Source: Bradyrhizobium diazoefficiens
Lineage (GTDB): Bacteria; Pseudomonadota; Alphaproteobacteria; Rhizobiales; Xanthobacteraceae
Direction: 5' to 3'
Assembly: GCF_016599855.1 (NCBI RefSeq)
Contig: NZ_CP067041.1
Span: forward strand, 5,146,001-5,210,000
DNA length: 64,000 nt
Numbering within the stretch: position 1 is the stretch's first letter; every line of letters starts with the position of its first letter. Below are positions 16,448 through 25,605 of this stretch, piece by piece. A program made the position numbers and the translations under genes. The notes beneath the pieces are model-generated. The model ran no database searches. It was not told the origin of the DNA and saw only the letters and a list, made by a program, of their open reading frames with translations.

Positions 16448-17791
16448 ATGTCAAAGTTCGAATACGTGAAGCTTGCCGACGCCATTGCCGCAGATATCTC
16501 TAACGGCACGTTAAGAGCCGGCGACCGGCTGCCGCCGCAGCGCAATTTTGCCTATGATCGTGGCATTGCGGTCTCGACCGCGAGTAGGGTTTACACGGAG
16601 CTACTGCGCCGCGGCCTCGTGGTCGGCGAGGTCGGACGCGGCACCTTCATCTCCGGAGACATCAGGCGCGAGATCGAAAGCATCGCCGAGCCGCGCGACG
16701 CGCGCATCGATTTCGAGGTCAATTATCCCCTGCTGCCGCAGCAATGGGCGATGATCGCCAAGAGCCTCGCCGGACTCGAACGCGTCGATGCGCTTGAATC
16801 CGCGCTCCGCGTCTCGACCAGCACCGGCACCAAGAGCGCGCGCAATGCGGCCGCCGCCTATCTCGCGCGCAAAGATTTTGCGCCGCAGGCCGAGCAGATC
16901 GTCTTCACCGCCAACGGCAAGCAATCGCTCGCGGCTGCGCTCGCAGCGCTGGTGCCAGCCGGCGGCCGCTGCGGCGTCGAGGCGCTCACCTACCCCTATG
17001 TCAAGAGCATCGCCGCGCGGCTCGGCATCACGCTGGTGCCGATCCCGATGGACGAATATGGCGCGCGGCCCGATGCGATCCAGAAGGCGCATCGCGAAGC
17101 GCATCTGTCGGCGCTGTATCTCCAGCCTATCATCCAGAATCCGCTCGGCGTCACCATGAACGCGACACGGCGCGCCGACATCATGCGCGTCGCCGAGAAA
17201 CTCGATCTCACCATCATCGAGGACACGGTCTACGGCTTCCTTGCCGACGACACGCCGCTCGCAGCGCTTGGGCCGGACCGCTGCATCGTGCTCGACAGCC
17301 TGTCCAAGAAGGTCGCGCCTGGCCTTGCGCTCGGCATCCTCGTCGCGCCCCCTCACCTGCGCGAAAGCGTAATGGGCGCGGTCCGCACCGGCGGCTGGAT
17401 CGCCTCGGGCCACGCGCTCGCATCCGGGCAGCGGCTGATGGCCGACGGCACCGTCGCCGAGCTGACCCGGCTGAAGCGCATCGACGCCGCGCGGCGCCAG
17501 CAGACCGCAGCCAGGCTGCTCGCCGGTTACCAGCTTTCGGCCGATCCGCGCTCCTATCACCTCTGGCTGACGCTGCCGCCGCACTGGCGCTCTCAGACAT
17601 TCGTTGCCGCGGCGGCCCGGCGCGGCATCGCGCTGACGCCGTCCTCGACATTCGCGGTCGCGCATGGCCACGCCCCGAACGCGGTGCGGCTCGCGCTCGC
17701 TCCGCCCTCGTTCGAGCAACTCGATTCCGGCCTGCGCACGATCGTGTCGCTGCTCGGCACCAAGGAGGAGGATTTTGACTCGACGGAGTAG
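16448..17791 (+). CDS. MocR/PdxR-type transcriptional regulator (GntR HTH fused to aminotransferase fold)
   Basis: A 447-residue fusion. Residues about 1-70 form a GntR winged helix (LADAIAADISNGTLRAGDRL, then RGIAVSTASRVYTELLRRGL). The rest is a fold-type I aminotransferase domain, with the PLP Asp in TIIEDTVYGFL and the Schiff-base Lys in VLDSLSKKVAPGLALG (about 290). Such proteins sense PLP, an amino acid or an amine and switch nearby genes on or off. The ATG at 16448 follows an A-rich leader; a start at 16397 adds 17 residues. The likely target is itself and the divergent DUF1127 gene. Confidence 0.88.
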   Translation: MSKFEYVKLADAIAADISNGTLRAGDRLPPQRNFAYDRGIAVSTASRVYTELLRRGLVVGEVGRGTFISGDIRREIESIAEPRDARIDFEVNYPLLPQQWAMIAKSLAGLERVDALESALRVSTSTGTKSARNAAAAYLARKDFAPQAEQIVFTANGKQSLAAALAALVPAGGRCGVEALTYPYVKSIAARLGITLVPIPMDEYGARPDAIQKAHREAHLSALYLQPIIQNPLGVTMNATRRADIMRVAEKLDLTIIEDTVYGFLADDTPLAALGPDRCIVLDSLSKKVAPGLALGILVAPPHLRESVMGAVRTGGWIASGHALASGQRLMADGTVAELTRLKRIDAARRQQTAARLLAGYQLSADPRSYHLWLTLPPHWRSQTFVAAAARRGIALTPSSTFAVAHGHAPNAVRLALAPPSFEQLDSGLRTIVSLLGTKEEDFDSTE

Positions 17792-17795
17792 CCAA

Positions 17796-17851
17796 AGCGT
17801 TTTCGAGCGAAGTGGATCCCGGTTCGCGTGAAGAAAACGCGTCAAAACAAG
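17796..17851. repeat. Dispersed repeat family B, copy 1
   Basis: About 56 bases starting AGCGTTTTCGAGCGAAGTGG and ending in CAAAACAAG. A close copy is at 60153-60210 and a diverged one near 43350-43402. It contains an internal AGCGTTTTC/GAAAACGC dyad. It lies between the convergent MocR and YdcF genes, and may act as a transcript end. Confidence 0.75.
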
Positions 17852-17860
17852 AAGCCCTCC

Positions 17861-18460
17861 TTACGCCTCCGGCCACTCCACGATAAAGCCTTTCGCCTTG
17901 TACGGCTCGATCTTGTCCCATTCGTGCAGGACACGACGGCGAAATTCGGCATCGGTGTGCCAGAGCGCGCGCGGCGTCGCAAAGCTGTCGACGGTGAGCA
18001 GCAGCTTCGTGACCTCCGGCCAGTGCCGGTGCAGCGTCATGGGATAACGCCGCGCAGTCCAGGTATTGCCGAGGCAGATCACGCTGCGGACATTGTGCAG
18101 TCCCAGCGCCGCATCGATGATCGGTAGCGAGAAGATCACGTTCTCGCCGGTGTTCATCGCGCGATGTTCCTCGAGGATGAGGTCCGCCGGAATGCCCGCC
18201 GCGACCATCGCCGCCTTGATGATCGTGCACTCGGATTGCTCCGAGCCCGGTGTCACACCGCCGCTGACAATTGACCAGGGGAAATAGTCCTCCCGCCACA
18301 GCCGCGCGGCGGTCTCGGCGCGTAGTGCAACGTCCTCGCGGGTGCCGAACAGAAACAGCAGGTCGGCCGGCCGGAGCGGCGTATCGATGAGATGGGTCCG
18401 ATTAATCTCGGCGATTTCGTCCGCCGTCGGCAGGCGCGTGCTGCGATCTATGACTGTCAT
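17861..18460 (-). CDS. YdcF family protein (DUF218)
   Basis: A 199-residue cytoplasmic protein of the YdcF/SanA-like DUF218 superfamily. The core strands are visible: PADLLFLFGTRED, FPWSIVSGGVTPGSEQSECT and EEHRAMNTGENVIFS (the usual E..S.NT.EN pattern), then VRSVICLGNTWTARRYPMT. E. coli YdcF binds S-adenosylmethionine in vitro, but no general activity is established. There is no signal peptide or membrane segment, unlike SanA. It is monocistronic, with repeat B at its 3' side. Confidence 0.82.
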   Translation of the reverse strand: MTVIDRSTRLPTADEIAEINRTHLIDTPLRPADLLFLFGTREDVALRAETAARLWREDYFPWSIVSGGVTPGSEQSECTIIKAAMVAAGIPADLILEEHRAMNTGENVIFSLPIIDAALGLHNVRSVICLGNTWTARRYPMTLHRHWPEVTKLLLTVDSFATPRALWHTDAEFRRRVLHEWDKIEPYKAKGFIVEWPEA

Positions 18461-18525
18461 CGCGGCACGATGCGGGACCGGCGCGCGGCTGCGAAGTCAC
18501 GTTTGATTGCGGCCGATTGCAAGCG

Positions 18526-19113
18526 CTACGGCAGCAAGGAGCGGGGCAGCCGATCGAAACTGTAGCTGCGCGGCTGGTTGCGGCGGACGAAGCCGCCGAC
18601 CTGCCACACGAACAGCGCGGCAAAGCCGAGGATGAACAGCACGCCGGCGAATTCGCCGATCATGAGCGCGCGGATCAACAGGCCGGCCATCGCCACCGCC
18701 AGCATCGCCAAAAACGCCAGCACCGCCGCATAGGCCTTGCGGCCGAGGCCGGCGGTCAGCTCGGCGCGGCTACCGGCCTTCGCCATCCGCGCGTGCAGCT
18801 CGATGAGAAAATCCCGAAAGCCGCTGTCCTGCGGCGCCATCAGCGCGGCGGTCTGCCAGCTCGTCGACAGGATCGCGATGCGACCGCCACTGGCGCGGCT
18901 GATATCGGCGCGAAAGCGGTGCTGCTGCATCGAGACCGGGCGGAACGACAACCTGACAGCGCTGATCTCGTCATAGCGCCAGACGCCGGAGCGGCCGGCG
19001 ATGTGCCAGGACAGGCCCGCCTCGGTAAGCTCGAAGCGATGCGCCGATCCGATCAGCGACGCCTTGTAGGCATAGCTCGTCACCGACCGGCCCTGCACCT
19101 CCGAAACCTGCAT
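18526..19113 (-). CDS. Hypothetical membrane protein with two C-terminal helices
   Basis: A 195-residue protein I do not recognise by name. Residues 1-110 are a soluble beta-rich domain (FELTEAGLSWHIAGRSGVWR, then EISAVRLSFRPVSMQQHRFR) that resembles a PH-like fold. It is followed by two hydrophobic helices (about 128-150 and 153-175) and a short basic tail. The topology suggests an inner-membrane protein with the soluble domain on one side. It is divergent from another small membrane protein gene at 19175. No function is inferred. Confidence 0.6.
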   Translation of the reverse strand: MQVSEVQGRSVTSYAYKASLIGSAHRFELTEAGLSWHIAGRSGVWRYDEISAVRLSFRPVSMQQHRFRADISRASGGRIAILSTSWQTAALMAPQDSGFRDFLIELHARMAKAGSRAELTAGLGRKAYAAVLAFLAMLAVAMAGLLIRALMIGEFAGVLFILGFAALFVWQVGGFVRRNQPRSYSFDRLPRSLLP

Positions 19114-19174
19114 CTATCAATCCCCGTCTGCGATCCGCTTGCGCAATCGCCCTGCCCCATCCTACAAGCGGGAC

Positions 19175-19609
19175 ATGGCTGAGACGATCTATTTTCCGCG
19201 CCGCCTGATTCTGGGAGCCGCCGTGATCGCGGGCGTGCTGCTCGCGCTCGCGGTGCACATGCTCGGCGCGCGCTACGGGCTCGACCTCGGGGGCCTCTGG
19301 CGCTCCGACACGCATGAGTTCATGCCGTCGGGCGCGGCGATCGCCTGGTGGCTGATCGCGACCGTCGGCTTCTCCGGCGGCTATTTCACGGCGACATTGA
19401 TGCAAAGCGCCGTCTCCGGTCAGATCCCGCAACGGATGCGCCAATTCCTGATCGCGGTCGGCGTGCTCCTGCTTGCAGGCGCCGGACAGGCGGCCTCGGC
19501 GCCAAGCCCGATCCCGACCATTTCCGGCGTGCTCGCGGGTCTCGCGGCCCTGTGCCTGGGCGCGGTGATGGCGTTCTGCGGCGCGCATTTCGCGCTGCGC
19601 CGCGGCTAG
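19175..19609 (+). CDS. Hypothetical four-helix membrane protein
   Basis: A 144-residue integral membrane protein. Hydrophobic segments lie at about 11-32 (LILGAAVIAGVLLALAVHML), 55-75 (AIAWWLIATVGFSGGYFTAT), 88-105 and 118-140. I see no catalytic motif. The ATG at 19175 has a GCGGGAC leader; the frame could begin 12 codons earlier. The TAG stop coincides with the first base of repeat A, so the repeat may serve as its 3' end. Function unknown. Confidence 0.6.
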   Translation: MAETIYFPRRLILGAAVIAGVLLALAVHMLGARYGLDLGGLWRSDTHEFMPSGAAIAWWLIATVGFSGGYFTATLMQSAVSGQIPQRMRQFLIAVGVLLLAGAGQAASAPSPIPTISGVLAGLAALCLGAVMAFCGAHFALRRG

Positions 19610-19657
19610 AGCATGATCCGGAAAAGTGTGCCGCAGTTTTCCGAAACGATCATGCTC
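19609..19657. repeat. Dispersed repeat family A, copy 2 (palindromic)
   Basis: A 49-base element with perfect 9-bp ends, GAGCATGAT (19609-19617) and ATCATGCTC (19649-19657), around CCGGAAAAGTGTGCCGCAGT and neighbours. It matches the degenerate copy at 14812-14860. It sits between convergent genes and could form a bidirectional terminator hairpin. Confidence 0.8.
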
Positions 19658-19668
19658 AAACGATAGCC

Positions 19669-22068
19669 TCAAGCCGAAGCGCGTAGCCGCGGCCGTTCCA
19701 GCATCATCGCGACATCGGAGGCGGGCCGCGGCTGGCTGAACAGGTAGCCCTGCGCCTGGGTGCAGCCCTCGCGCCTGAGCAACTCGAGCTGCGCGTCGTT
19801 CTCGACACCCTCCGCCGTGGTGACGATGCCGAGGCTGCGGCCAAGGCCGGTCACGGCACGGATGATCGCCACGGAATCCTCGCGCGTGGCGAGCTCGGAC
19901 ACGAAGGAACGGTCGATCTTGATCTTATCGAAAGGGAAGCTGCGCAAATAGCTCAGCGAGGAATAGCCGGTGCCGAAATCGTCGAGCGAGATCCGCACGC
20001 CCATGGCACGCAGCTCGTGCAGCGTAGTGAGCGTCGCCTCGCTGTTCTGGAGCAGCACGGATTCGGTGATCTCGAGCTCGAGGCGGCGCGCCGCGAGCCC
20101 GGATTTCTCCAGCGCCTCGGTCACGGATGCGATCAGGTTCGGATTCTTGAACTGCACCGGCGACAGGTTGACGGCGACGCCGACGTCGTCCGGCCAGGTC
20201 ACAGCGTCCGCGCAGGCACCCTGCAAGACGAGCTCGCCGAGCTGGACGATGAGGCCGGTCTCCTCGGCGAGCGGAATGAAGTTGATCGGCGAGATCAGGC
20301 CGCGCTCCGGATGGTTCCAGCGCAGCAGGGCCTCGAACGAAACGACACGATCGCTGGCGACGTCACGAATCGGTTGATAATACGGCTGGAACTCGTTGCG
20401 CTGGAGCGCTGCCCGCAGGTCCATTTCCAGCAACCGACGCGCCTGTGCGCGCGCATCCATGCCGGTCTCGAAGAAGCGATAGGTGCCGCGGCCGTCGGCC
20501 TTGGCGCGGTACAGCGCGAGATCGGCGTTTTTCAGGAGTTCGTCGGGATTGCTGCCGTCCTGCGGCGACAACGAGATGCCGATCGAGACGCCTATCACGA
20601 TCTGATGGTCGTCGATCTCGTAAGGCGCGGAGATCACCTCGACGAGGCGGCTTGCGAGCGCCCCCGCGGCAGCCTCCTCCGAGCGGCCGATCTGGACCAC
20701 GGCGAACTCGTCGCCGCCGAGGCGGGCCACGGTGTCGTGCTCGCCGACGGTGCCCTTCAGCCTGCGGCCGACCTCCTTCAGCAGTGCATCCCCGATGGGA
20801 TGGCCGAGCGAGTCGTTGATGTCCTTGAAATGATCGAGGTCGAGGCAGAGCACAGCGAGCTGGTCGTTCGAACCCGCCCGGCGGAGCCCTTGTTCGAGCT
20901 GCTCATGGAACAGCACGCGGTTGGGCAAATTGGTCAAGGCATCATGGCGCGCCATGTGCGAGATCTTGGCCTGCGCTTCCAGCCATTCTGTGATGTCCTC
21001 GAAGGTAGCGACCCAGCCGCCGCCCTGCATCGGCTGGTTGACGACGCGGATCGAGCGGTCGAACTTGATCAAGACGTCGGTCGTGGTGCGGCCTTCGCGC
21101 GCGTCGGTCACGAGGCGCGCGAAAAATTGGTTAGCATCGCCCGTCCACTGGCCCCTGGCCTGCTCCTCCCTGAGCACGTCGATCAGCAGACGGCCGGTAA
21201 GCTGCATGTTGGTGCGACGGAGCATCACCGCATAGCGCTCGTTGAACAGGATGATCTTCCCCTCCGCGTCGAACATGCACAGCCCCTGCGACATGTTCTC
21301 CAGCGCAGTGTCCAGCACGATCTGCTGACGTCCCAGTTCACCCTTGGCGCGACGGTCGAGCAGCGCCGCGATCAGCGCGATCGCGATGATCGCCACCGCG
21401 GCGCTGGCGGTGAGGAAGGACATCGAGGCTGGCGGGATCGACAGCCCGCTGATTGCGAGCGTCGGGTCCGGGATCAGCAGCACCGCGCCCATCGCGGTGA
21501 AATGATGCGCGACGATGGCGAGCGTCAGCAGGAGGCTCGCCGTGATGGCATGGGAACGGTCATCGCTGCGCGCCGCAACGAACAGGGCAAGCGCCGCAAA
21601 GACGACGCCGAACAGCACCGAAGCAATGACCGTGCCTTCGACCCAGCTCACGCGTGCGGAAATTTCCAGCGCCGCCATGCCGGTATAATGCATCGCAGCG
21701 ACACCCGCGCCGACAATGGCGCCGCCAAGGACGATCCACGGCGTCCGCCGGGATGACGCCGCGATGCTCAGTCCCACGAAGGTCACCGAGATGGCGAATA
21801 TCAGCGACAGGATCGTCACCGGAATGTTGTAAGCGCCACCGGTGCCGGGCCCATAGGCCAGCATCGCGATGAAATGGGTCGCCCAGATGCCGCAACCGGC
21901 GACGACGGCATCAAGCACGAGCCAGACCAGACGCGCCGATCCACTCACGGCGCGCGCGCGGTGAAACAGGCTGATTGCCGCTGCGCTTGCGAGCAGGCAC
22001 ACCGCGCCGCCGAGCGCGACCAGGCGCCAATCGTGCTGGTCCGTGAGACAAAACAGAACTTGATACAT
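19669..22068 (-). CDS. MHYT-PAS-GGDEF-EAL cyclic-di-GMP signalling protein
   Basis: A 799-residue inner-membrane enzyme. The N-terminal MHYT domain has seven hydrophobic helices with the repeated His motifs WATHFIAML, MHYTGMAAL and HHFTAMGAV, thought to bind copper and sense O2, CO or NO. A PAS-like segment (NMSQGLCMFDAEGKIILFNE) follows. Then comes a GGDEF domain with an intact RLGGDEFAVV active loop, and an EAL domain with FEALLRWNHPERG and DDFGTGYSSLSYL. Both catalytic signatures look intact, so it may make or degrade c-di-GMP depending on the signal. The ATG at 22068 has a GAGGGG site; a longer frame to 22092 is less likely. Confidence 0.92.
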   Translation of the reverse strand: MYQVLFCLTDQHDWRLVALGGAVCLLASAAAISLFHRARAVSGSARLVWLVLDAVVAGCGIWATHFIAMLAYGPGTGGAYNIPVTILSLIFAISVTFVGLSIAASSRRTPWIVLGGAIVGAGVAAMHYTGMAALEISARVSWVEGTVIASVLFGVVFAALALFVAARSDDRSHAITASLLLTLAIVAHHFTAMGAVLLIPDPTLAISGLSIPPASMSFLTASAAVAIIAIALIAALLDRRAKGELGRQQIVLDTALENMSQGLCMFDAEGKIILFNERYAVMLRRTNMQLTGRLLIDVLREEQARGQWTGDANQFFARLVTDAREGRTTTDVLIKFDRSIRVVNQPMQGGGWVATFEDITEWLEAQAKISHMARHDALTNLPNRVLFHEQLEQGLRRAGSNDQLAVLCLDLDHFKDINDSLGHPIGDALLKEVGRRLKGTVGEHDTVARLGGDEFAVVQIGRSEEAAAGALASRLVEVISAPYEIDDHQIVIGVSIGISLSPQDGSNPDELLKNADLALYRAKADGRGTYRFFETGMDARAQARRLLEMDLRAALQRNEFQPYYQPIRDVASDRVVSFEALLRWNHPERGLISPINFIPLAEETGLIVQLGELVLQGACADAVTWPDDVGVAVNLSPVQFKNPNLIASVTEALEKSGLAARRLELEITESVLLQNSEATLTTLHELRAMGVRISLDDFGTGYSSLSYLRSFPFDKIKIDRSFVSELATREDSVAIIRAVTGLGRSLGIVTTAEGVENDAQLELLRREGCTQAQGYLFSQPRPASDVAMMLERPRLRASA

Positions 22069-22172
22069 TAGCGGCCCCTCTTCACCGGGCACTAGAGACG
22101 GCAGAGGTGGACAGGCGGTAACCGGTCATGCATCGGTTGCCGGGATGGTGAACAGGGAATGTATCCGGCTGC

Positions 22173-23585
22173 TCACATTGCGCGTGCTGGTATCTTCGCA
22201 CCAAGACCGATCACAGCAGCCGCGATCAGTAGTACGGCCGCCGATATGATGAGCGACTGGTGAAGGCCGGTCATGAAGAAGCTGTCAGAGGCGATCAGCG
22301 AGCCGAACAGCGCGACACCGAGGACGCTGCCGGTCTGCCGCATCGCGTTAAGGACACCCGCGGCGATACCGGAGCGCGCCTTCTCAACGCTGCCGAGCAA
22401 GGTCGAGGTCAGCGGCGGCACCAGCAGCCCAAGTCCACCGCTGATCGCGATCATCTGCACAAAGATCGCCCAGTAGCTCGTCCCGGCCTGGATCCAGACT
22501 AGGCCGAGGCAGCCGAGCGCGGAGATGCATGCACCGAAGACGATGGTCGGGCACGGGCCGATGCGCTCGGCAAGGCGCGGCGCGAGCAGATTGACTGGCA
22601 GCACTGCGCCCATCATCGGCACGAAGGCAAGCCCGGTCCACCAGGCCGACAGGCCGTTGATCCGCTGGAAGTACAGGCTGAGCACAAAGATCAGGCCGTA
22701 GATCGCGATATTGACGAGGAGACCGACGATCGTAGTCAGGGTAAAAAGCCGATGACTGAACAAAGACAGCGGCAGCATCGGCTGAGCCGTGCGGCTCTCG
22801 CGCCAGACGAACAGGGCTGCAAGGACGGCCGAGGTCACGAATGCCGCGATCACGGCTGGGTGGTCCCATCCAAGCGCGCCGGCTTCGATGATCGCGCCGG
22901 CGAGCGATCCAAGCGCACCGATCGCAGCAAGCTGGCCAGGCAGATCGATCTCACGCGCGCGCCCCCGTGAAGTTTCAGCCGCATAGCGCCAGCTCAACCA
23001 TAGGCCGGCGAGGCCGATCGGAAGGTTGACCAGGAAGATCGCGCGCCAACCGACCAGCGCGATCAGCGCGCCGCCGACGAAGGGGCCCGCGGTCAGCGCC
23101 AGGCTCGCGCCTGCGGCCCAGACCGCGACGGCACGGCCACGCGCGCGCTCGTCTGCATAAGCGTGGTTCAGCAGCGCCAGCGAATTCGGTACCAGGATCG
23201 CCGCCGCGAACCCCTGCACCAGCCGGGCGCCGATCAGCATGATGGCATTGGGCGAGAGCGCACAAGCCAGCGAAGCCGCGGTGAAGATCGCGAATCCCGC
23301 CATGAAGATGCGCCTGGCGCCGACGCGGTCGCCGAGTGCGCCGGCCGTCAGGATGAAGGCGGCAAAGGCGATGGTGTAGGCGCTCACCACCCATTGCAGT
23401 TCGGCAACGCCGCCGCCGAGTGTCTTGCCCATGGCGTCGAGGGCGGTGTTAACAATGGTGACGTCGAGCTGGACCACGCCATAGCCGAGGCTCATTGCAG
23501 TTAGTGTCAGAGCGGACGCAGCTTGCGCGCCTCGCCTGTTCCCCTCTCTCGGAAAGGAATGCAGCTGAAGAGATTCTGCCGGCAT
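22173..23585 (-). CDS. MFS transporter, DHA2-like drug exporter
   Basis: A 470-residue multi-pass membrane protein. Motif D1-like QLDVTIVNTALDAMG in helix 1, the loop motif GALGDRVGARRIFM, and antiporter motif C (AAGASLALTAGPFVGG) place it in the proton antiporter families, with about 14 helices as in DHA2 exporters. It should expel a toxic or signalling compound using the proton gradient. I chose the ATG at 23585 because GAGGTGG precedes it; another ATG lies at 23597. It is divergent from a second, unrelated MFS gene with 222 bases between. Confidence 0.85.
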   Translation of the reverse strand: MPAESLQLHSFPREGNRRGAQAASALTLTAMSLGYGVVQLDVTIVNTALDAMGKTLGGGVAELQWVVSAYTIAFAAFILTAGALGDRVGARRIFMAGFAIFTAASLACALSPNAIMLIGARLVQGFAAAILVPNSLALLNHAYADERARGRAVAVWAAGASLALTAGPFVGGALIALVGWRAIFLVNLPIGLAGLWLSWRYAAETSRGRAREIDLPGQLAAIGALGSLAGAIIEAGALGWDHPAVIAAFVTSAVLAALFVWRESRTAQPMLPLSLFSHRLFTLTTIVGLLVNIAIYGLIFVLSLYFQRINGLSAWWTGLAFVPMMGAVLPVNLLAPRLAERIGPCPTIVFGACISALGCLGLVWIQAGTSYWAIFVQMIAISGGLGLLVPPLTSTLLGSVEKARSGIAAGVLNAMRQTGSVLGVALFGSLIASDSFFMTGLHQSLIISAAVLLIAAAVIGLGAKIPARAM

Positions 23586-23807
23586 GATCCACCTCATGTT
23601 CGCAGGTAAACGCTACCGTTAGGCTTTCCTTGCGCGATCATGCTTCGGTTACCATCGAAGCATCATCGCGCGGCAGATCGTATCCTGCGAACAGCGTCGA
23701 AGTCTCGCGCTCTGCCCGCCATGCAAGCCCAATGCGCGCGGAGGCATGGGAACAGCGCGAGATTGCTTCGTGTTCAGCCCTTATCTTCACGTCAAGGCAG
23801 CAAAGTC

Positions 23808-25031
23808 ATGGCAAGAGTTGGCAACACCTCGGTTCCGTCAGCGGCGCGATCAGAATTCGGCAAGACAGCAACCATTGTGGCTGTCGGGTGCATGATTGGT
23901 GCACTCTTCGCCGGCAGCACGGTCGCAACGCCGCTCTACGTGATCTACAAACAGCAGCTAGGTTTCTCCCAGATCACGTTGACCCTGATCTATGCCGTCT
24001 ACGTGGTCGGAAATCTGACCGCACTTTTGATATTCGGCCGGATGTCCGATCAGGTCGGTCGGCGGCGCACGGCGATCGTTGCCGTCGGCATCGCCATTGT
24101 GGGCGCCTTGGTGTTCCTGTTCGCGCACGGCGTCGCCTCGCTCTACGTCGCACGGGTGCTGAGCGGTCTTGCGATCGGGATCGGCGCCGGAACCGGCACC
24201 GCGTGGCTTGCGGAACTGATCGCCGAACAGGACCGCTCCCGCGCCACCGTGATCGCGACGATCGCGAATTTCACCGGCCTTGGTCTCGGCGCATTGGTCG
24301 CCGGTCTGCTCGCCGAATATGTCGCGCTTCCGCTGCGAACGCCGTTCATCGCCTATCTCGCGGTGCTGGCCGTTGTCGCGGCCCTTCTTGCCTTCGCGCG
24401 CGAGACTGTCAACCGCCCCTTTGCCGCCTTCGCGCAATTGTCGGTGCGGCCGCGTGCCAGCGTTCCGTCGTCGATCCGGTCGCGGTTCGTGGCGCCCGCG
24501 GTCACCGGCTTCGGCGCCATGGCGCTCGTCGCCTTTTTCGCAGCGCTCGCGCCGAGCGTGCTCGCCAACGAGCTGCATGTCACCAGCCACGCGATCGCCG
24601 GCGCGATTTTCCTCGAGCTTGCGGCCGCCGTTGCACTCGTCATTGCTCTGACCCGGCCGCTGTCGAGCAGCGCCGCGATGCTATGGTCGCTCGGCCTGAT
24701 GTTGCCGAGCCTTGTCCTGCTCGTGACCGCACAATTGGCGGGATCGCTCGGCGTCATGATCGTGGCGACCGCCATCTGCGGCGTGGCAGCGGGCCTCGGC
24801 TATCGCGGCAGCCTCCAGGTGGTGAACCAGATCGCACCGAACGATCGTCGTGCCGAAGTGGTGTCGGCCTATTTCATCTGCTGCTTTCTCGGCAACGCGC
24901 TTCCAGTGATCGGAATTGGCATCCTCTCGACCATGATCAGCTCGACTGTGGCGAGCCTGATCTTCGCCACGACGATTGCAGTCTTTGCGATGGTTGCCCT
25001 GGCGTTCGGCCTGAAATACCGGGCCGGCTAG
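23808..25031 (+). CDS. MFS transporter
   Basis: A 407-residue, 12-helix major facilitator. The helix 2-3 loop GRMSDQVGRRRTAIVAVG is motif A, and GLAIGIGAGTGTAWLAELIA corresponds to the helix 5 region. It is a different branch from its divergent neighbour. The substrate is not evident. The ATG at 23808 has a modest AAGG leader and avoids the Arg-rich extension of the longer frame (to 23640), which lacks membrane character. The 222-base divergent gap likely carries promoters for both transporters; no regulator gene is adjacent. Confidence 0.8.
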   Translation: MARVGNTSVPSAARSEFGKTATIVAVGCMIGALFAGSTVATPLYVIYKQQLGFSQITLTLIYAVYVVGNLTALLIFGRMSDQVGRRRTAIVAVGIAIVGALVFLFAHGVASLYVARVLSGLAIGIGAGTGTAWLAELIAEQDRSRATVIATIANFTGLGLGALVAGLLAEYVALPLRTPFIAYLAVLAVVAALLAFARETVNRPFAAFAQLSVRPRASVPSSIRSRFVAPAVTGFGAMALVAFFAALAPSVLANELHVTSHAIAGAIFLELAAAVALVIALTRPLSSSAAMLWSLGLMLPSLVLLVTAQLAGSLGVMIVATAICGVAAGLGYRGSLQVVNQIAPNDRRAEVVSAYFICCFLGNALPVIGIGILSTMISSTVASLIFATTIAVFAMVALAFGLKYRAG

Positions 25032-25041
25032 TGGGAGCCCC

Positions 25042-25078
25042 AAAAAAAAGAGACGCCGCGCGACATGCGCGGCGTCTC
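25042..25078 (-). terminator. Rho-independent terminator of the DUF892 gene
   Basis: A perfect 12-bp stem (25050-25061 with 25067-25078) with a 5-base loop is followed, on the minus strand, by a run of eight T (25042-25049). This is a canonical intrinsic terminator for the leftward gene and may also stop the convergent MFS transcript. Confidence 0.9.
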
Positions 25079-25098
25079 CTGACAGAGGTATCTTGCTC

Positions 25099-25605
25099 TT
25101 AGCTCGCCGCGCGCAGGTTGACCTTGCTCTCGGCAAGCGTCGTTAGCTTCTTGTCGGTTGCCTTCTCTTCCTCGAGCGTCTTGGCGAGCACGGCCGCGCA
25201 GTCGCTCCGGCCGAGCTGCTTGGCCCAGGCAATCAGGCTTCCGTACCGGACGATCTCGTAATGTTCGGCGGCTTGCGCGGCATTGATCAGGGCCGCATCG
25301 AGCACCGCCTTGTCCGCGACTTCGCTGGCGGTCTCGTCGGCCTCCTCGATGATGCCGTCGATCGCCGGGCAGTCGATCGCCTTCACCTTGACGCCGTGCA
25401 TCTTGAACACTTCCTCGAGCCGCGTGACGTGCTGCTTGGTTTCCTCGAGGTGCATCAAAAAGCCCTGCTTCAGCTGCGGATCGGTCGCCTTATCTGCCAT
25501 TTTCGGCAGCGCCTTGGTGAGCTGCTGCTCGGCGTAATAGATGTCCTGCAGCTGATGTACGAACAGGTCGTTCATGGTCTTGATGTCTTTGGTAAACAGT
25601 CCCAT
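25099..25605 (-). CDS. Ferritin-like DUF892 (YciE/YciF) stress protein
   Basis: A 168-residue four-helix protein of the DUF892 family. It begins MGLFTKDIKTMNDLFVHQLQ and has the diiron-like residues in DIYYAEQQLTKALPKM, HLEETKQHVTRLEEVF and NAAQAAEHYEIVRYGSL. Relatives are induced by osmotic and general stress; activity is unproven. The ATG at 25605 with an AGGATCGGAACG leader is preferred to the longer frame to 25788. A possible EcfG-type promoter lies about 92 bases upstream, which fits a general stress gene. It ends at a strong terminator. Confidence 0.88.
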   Translation of the reverse strand: MGLFTKDIKTMNDLFVHQLQDIYYAEQQLTKALPKMADKATDPQLKQGFLMHLEETKQHVTRLEEVFKMHGVKVKAIDCPAIDGIIEEADETASEVADKAVLDAALINAAQAAEHYEIVRYGSLIAWAKQLGRSDCAAVLAKTLEEEKATDKKLTTLAESKVNLRAAS

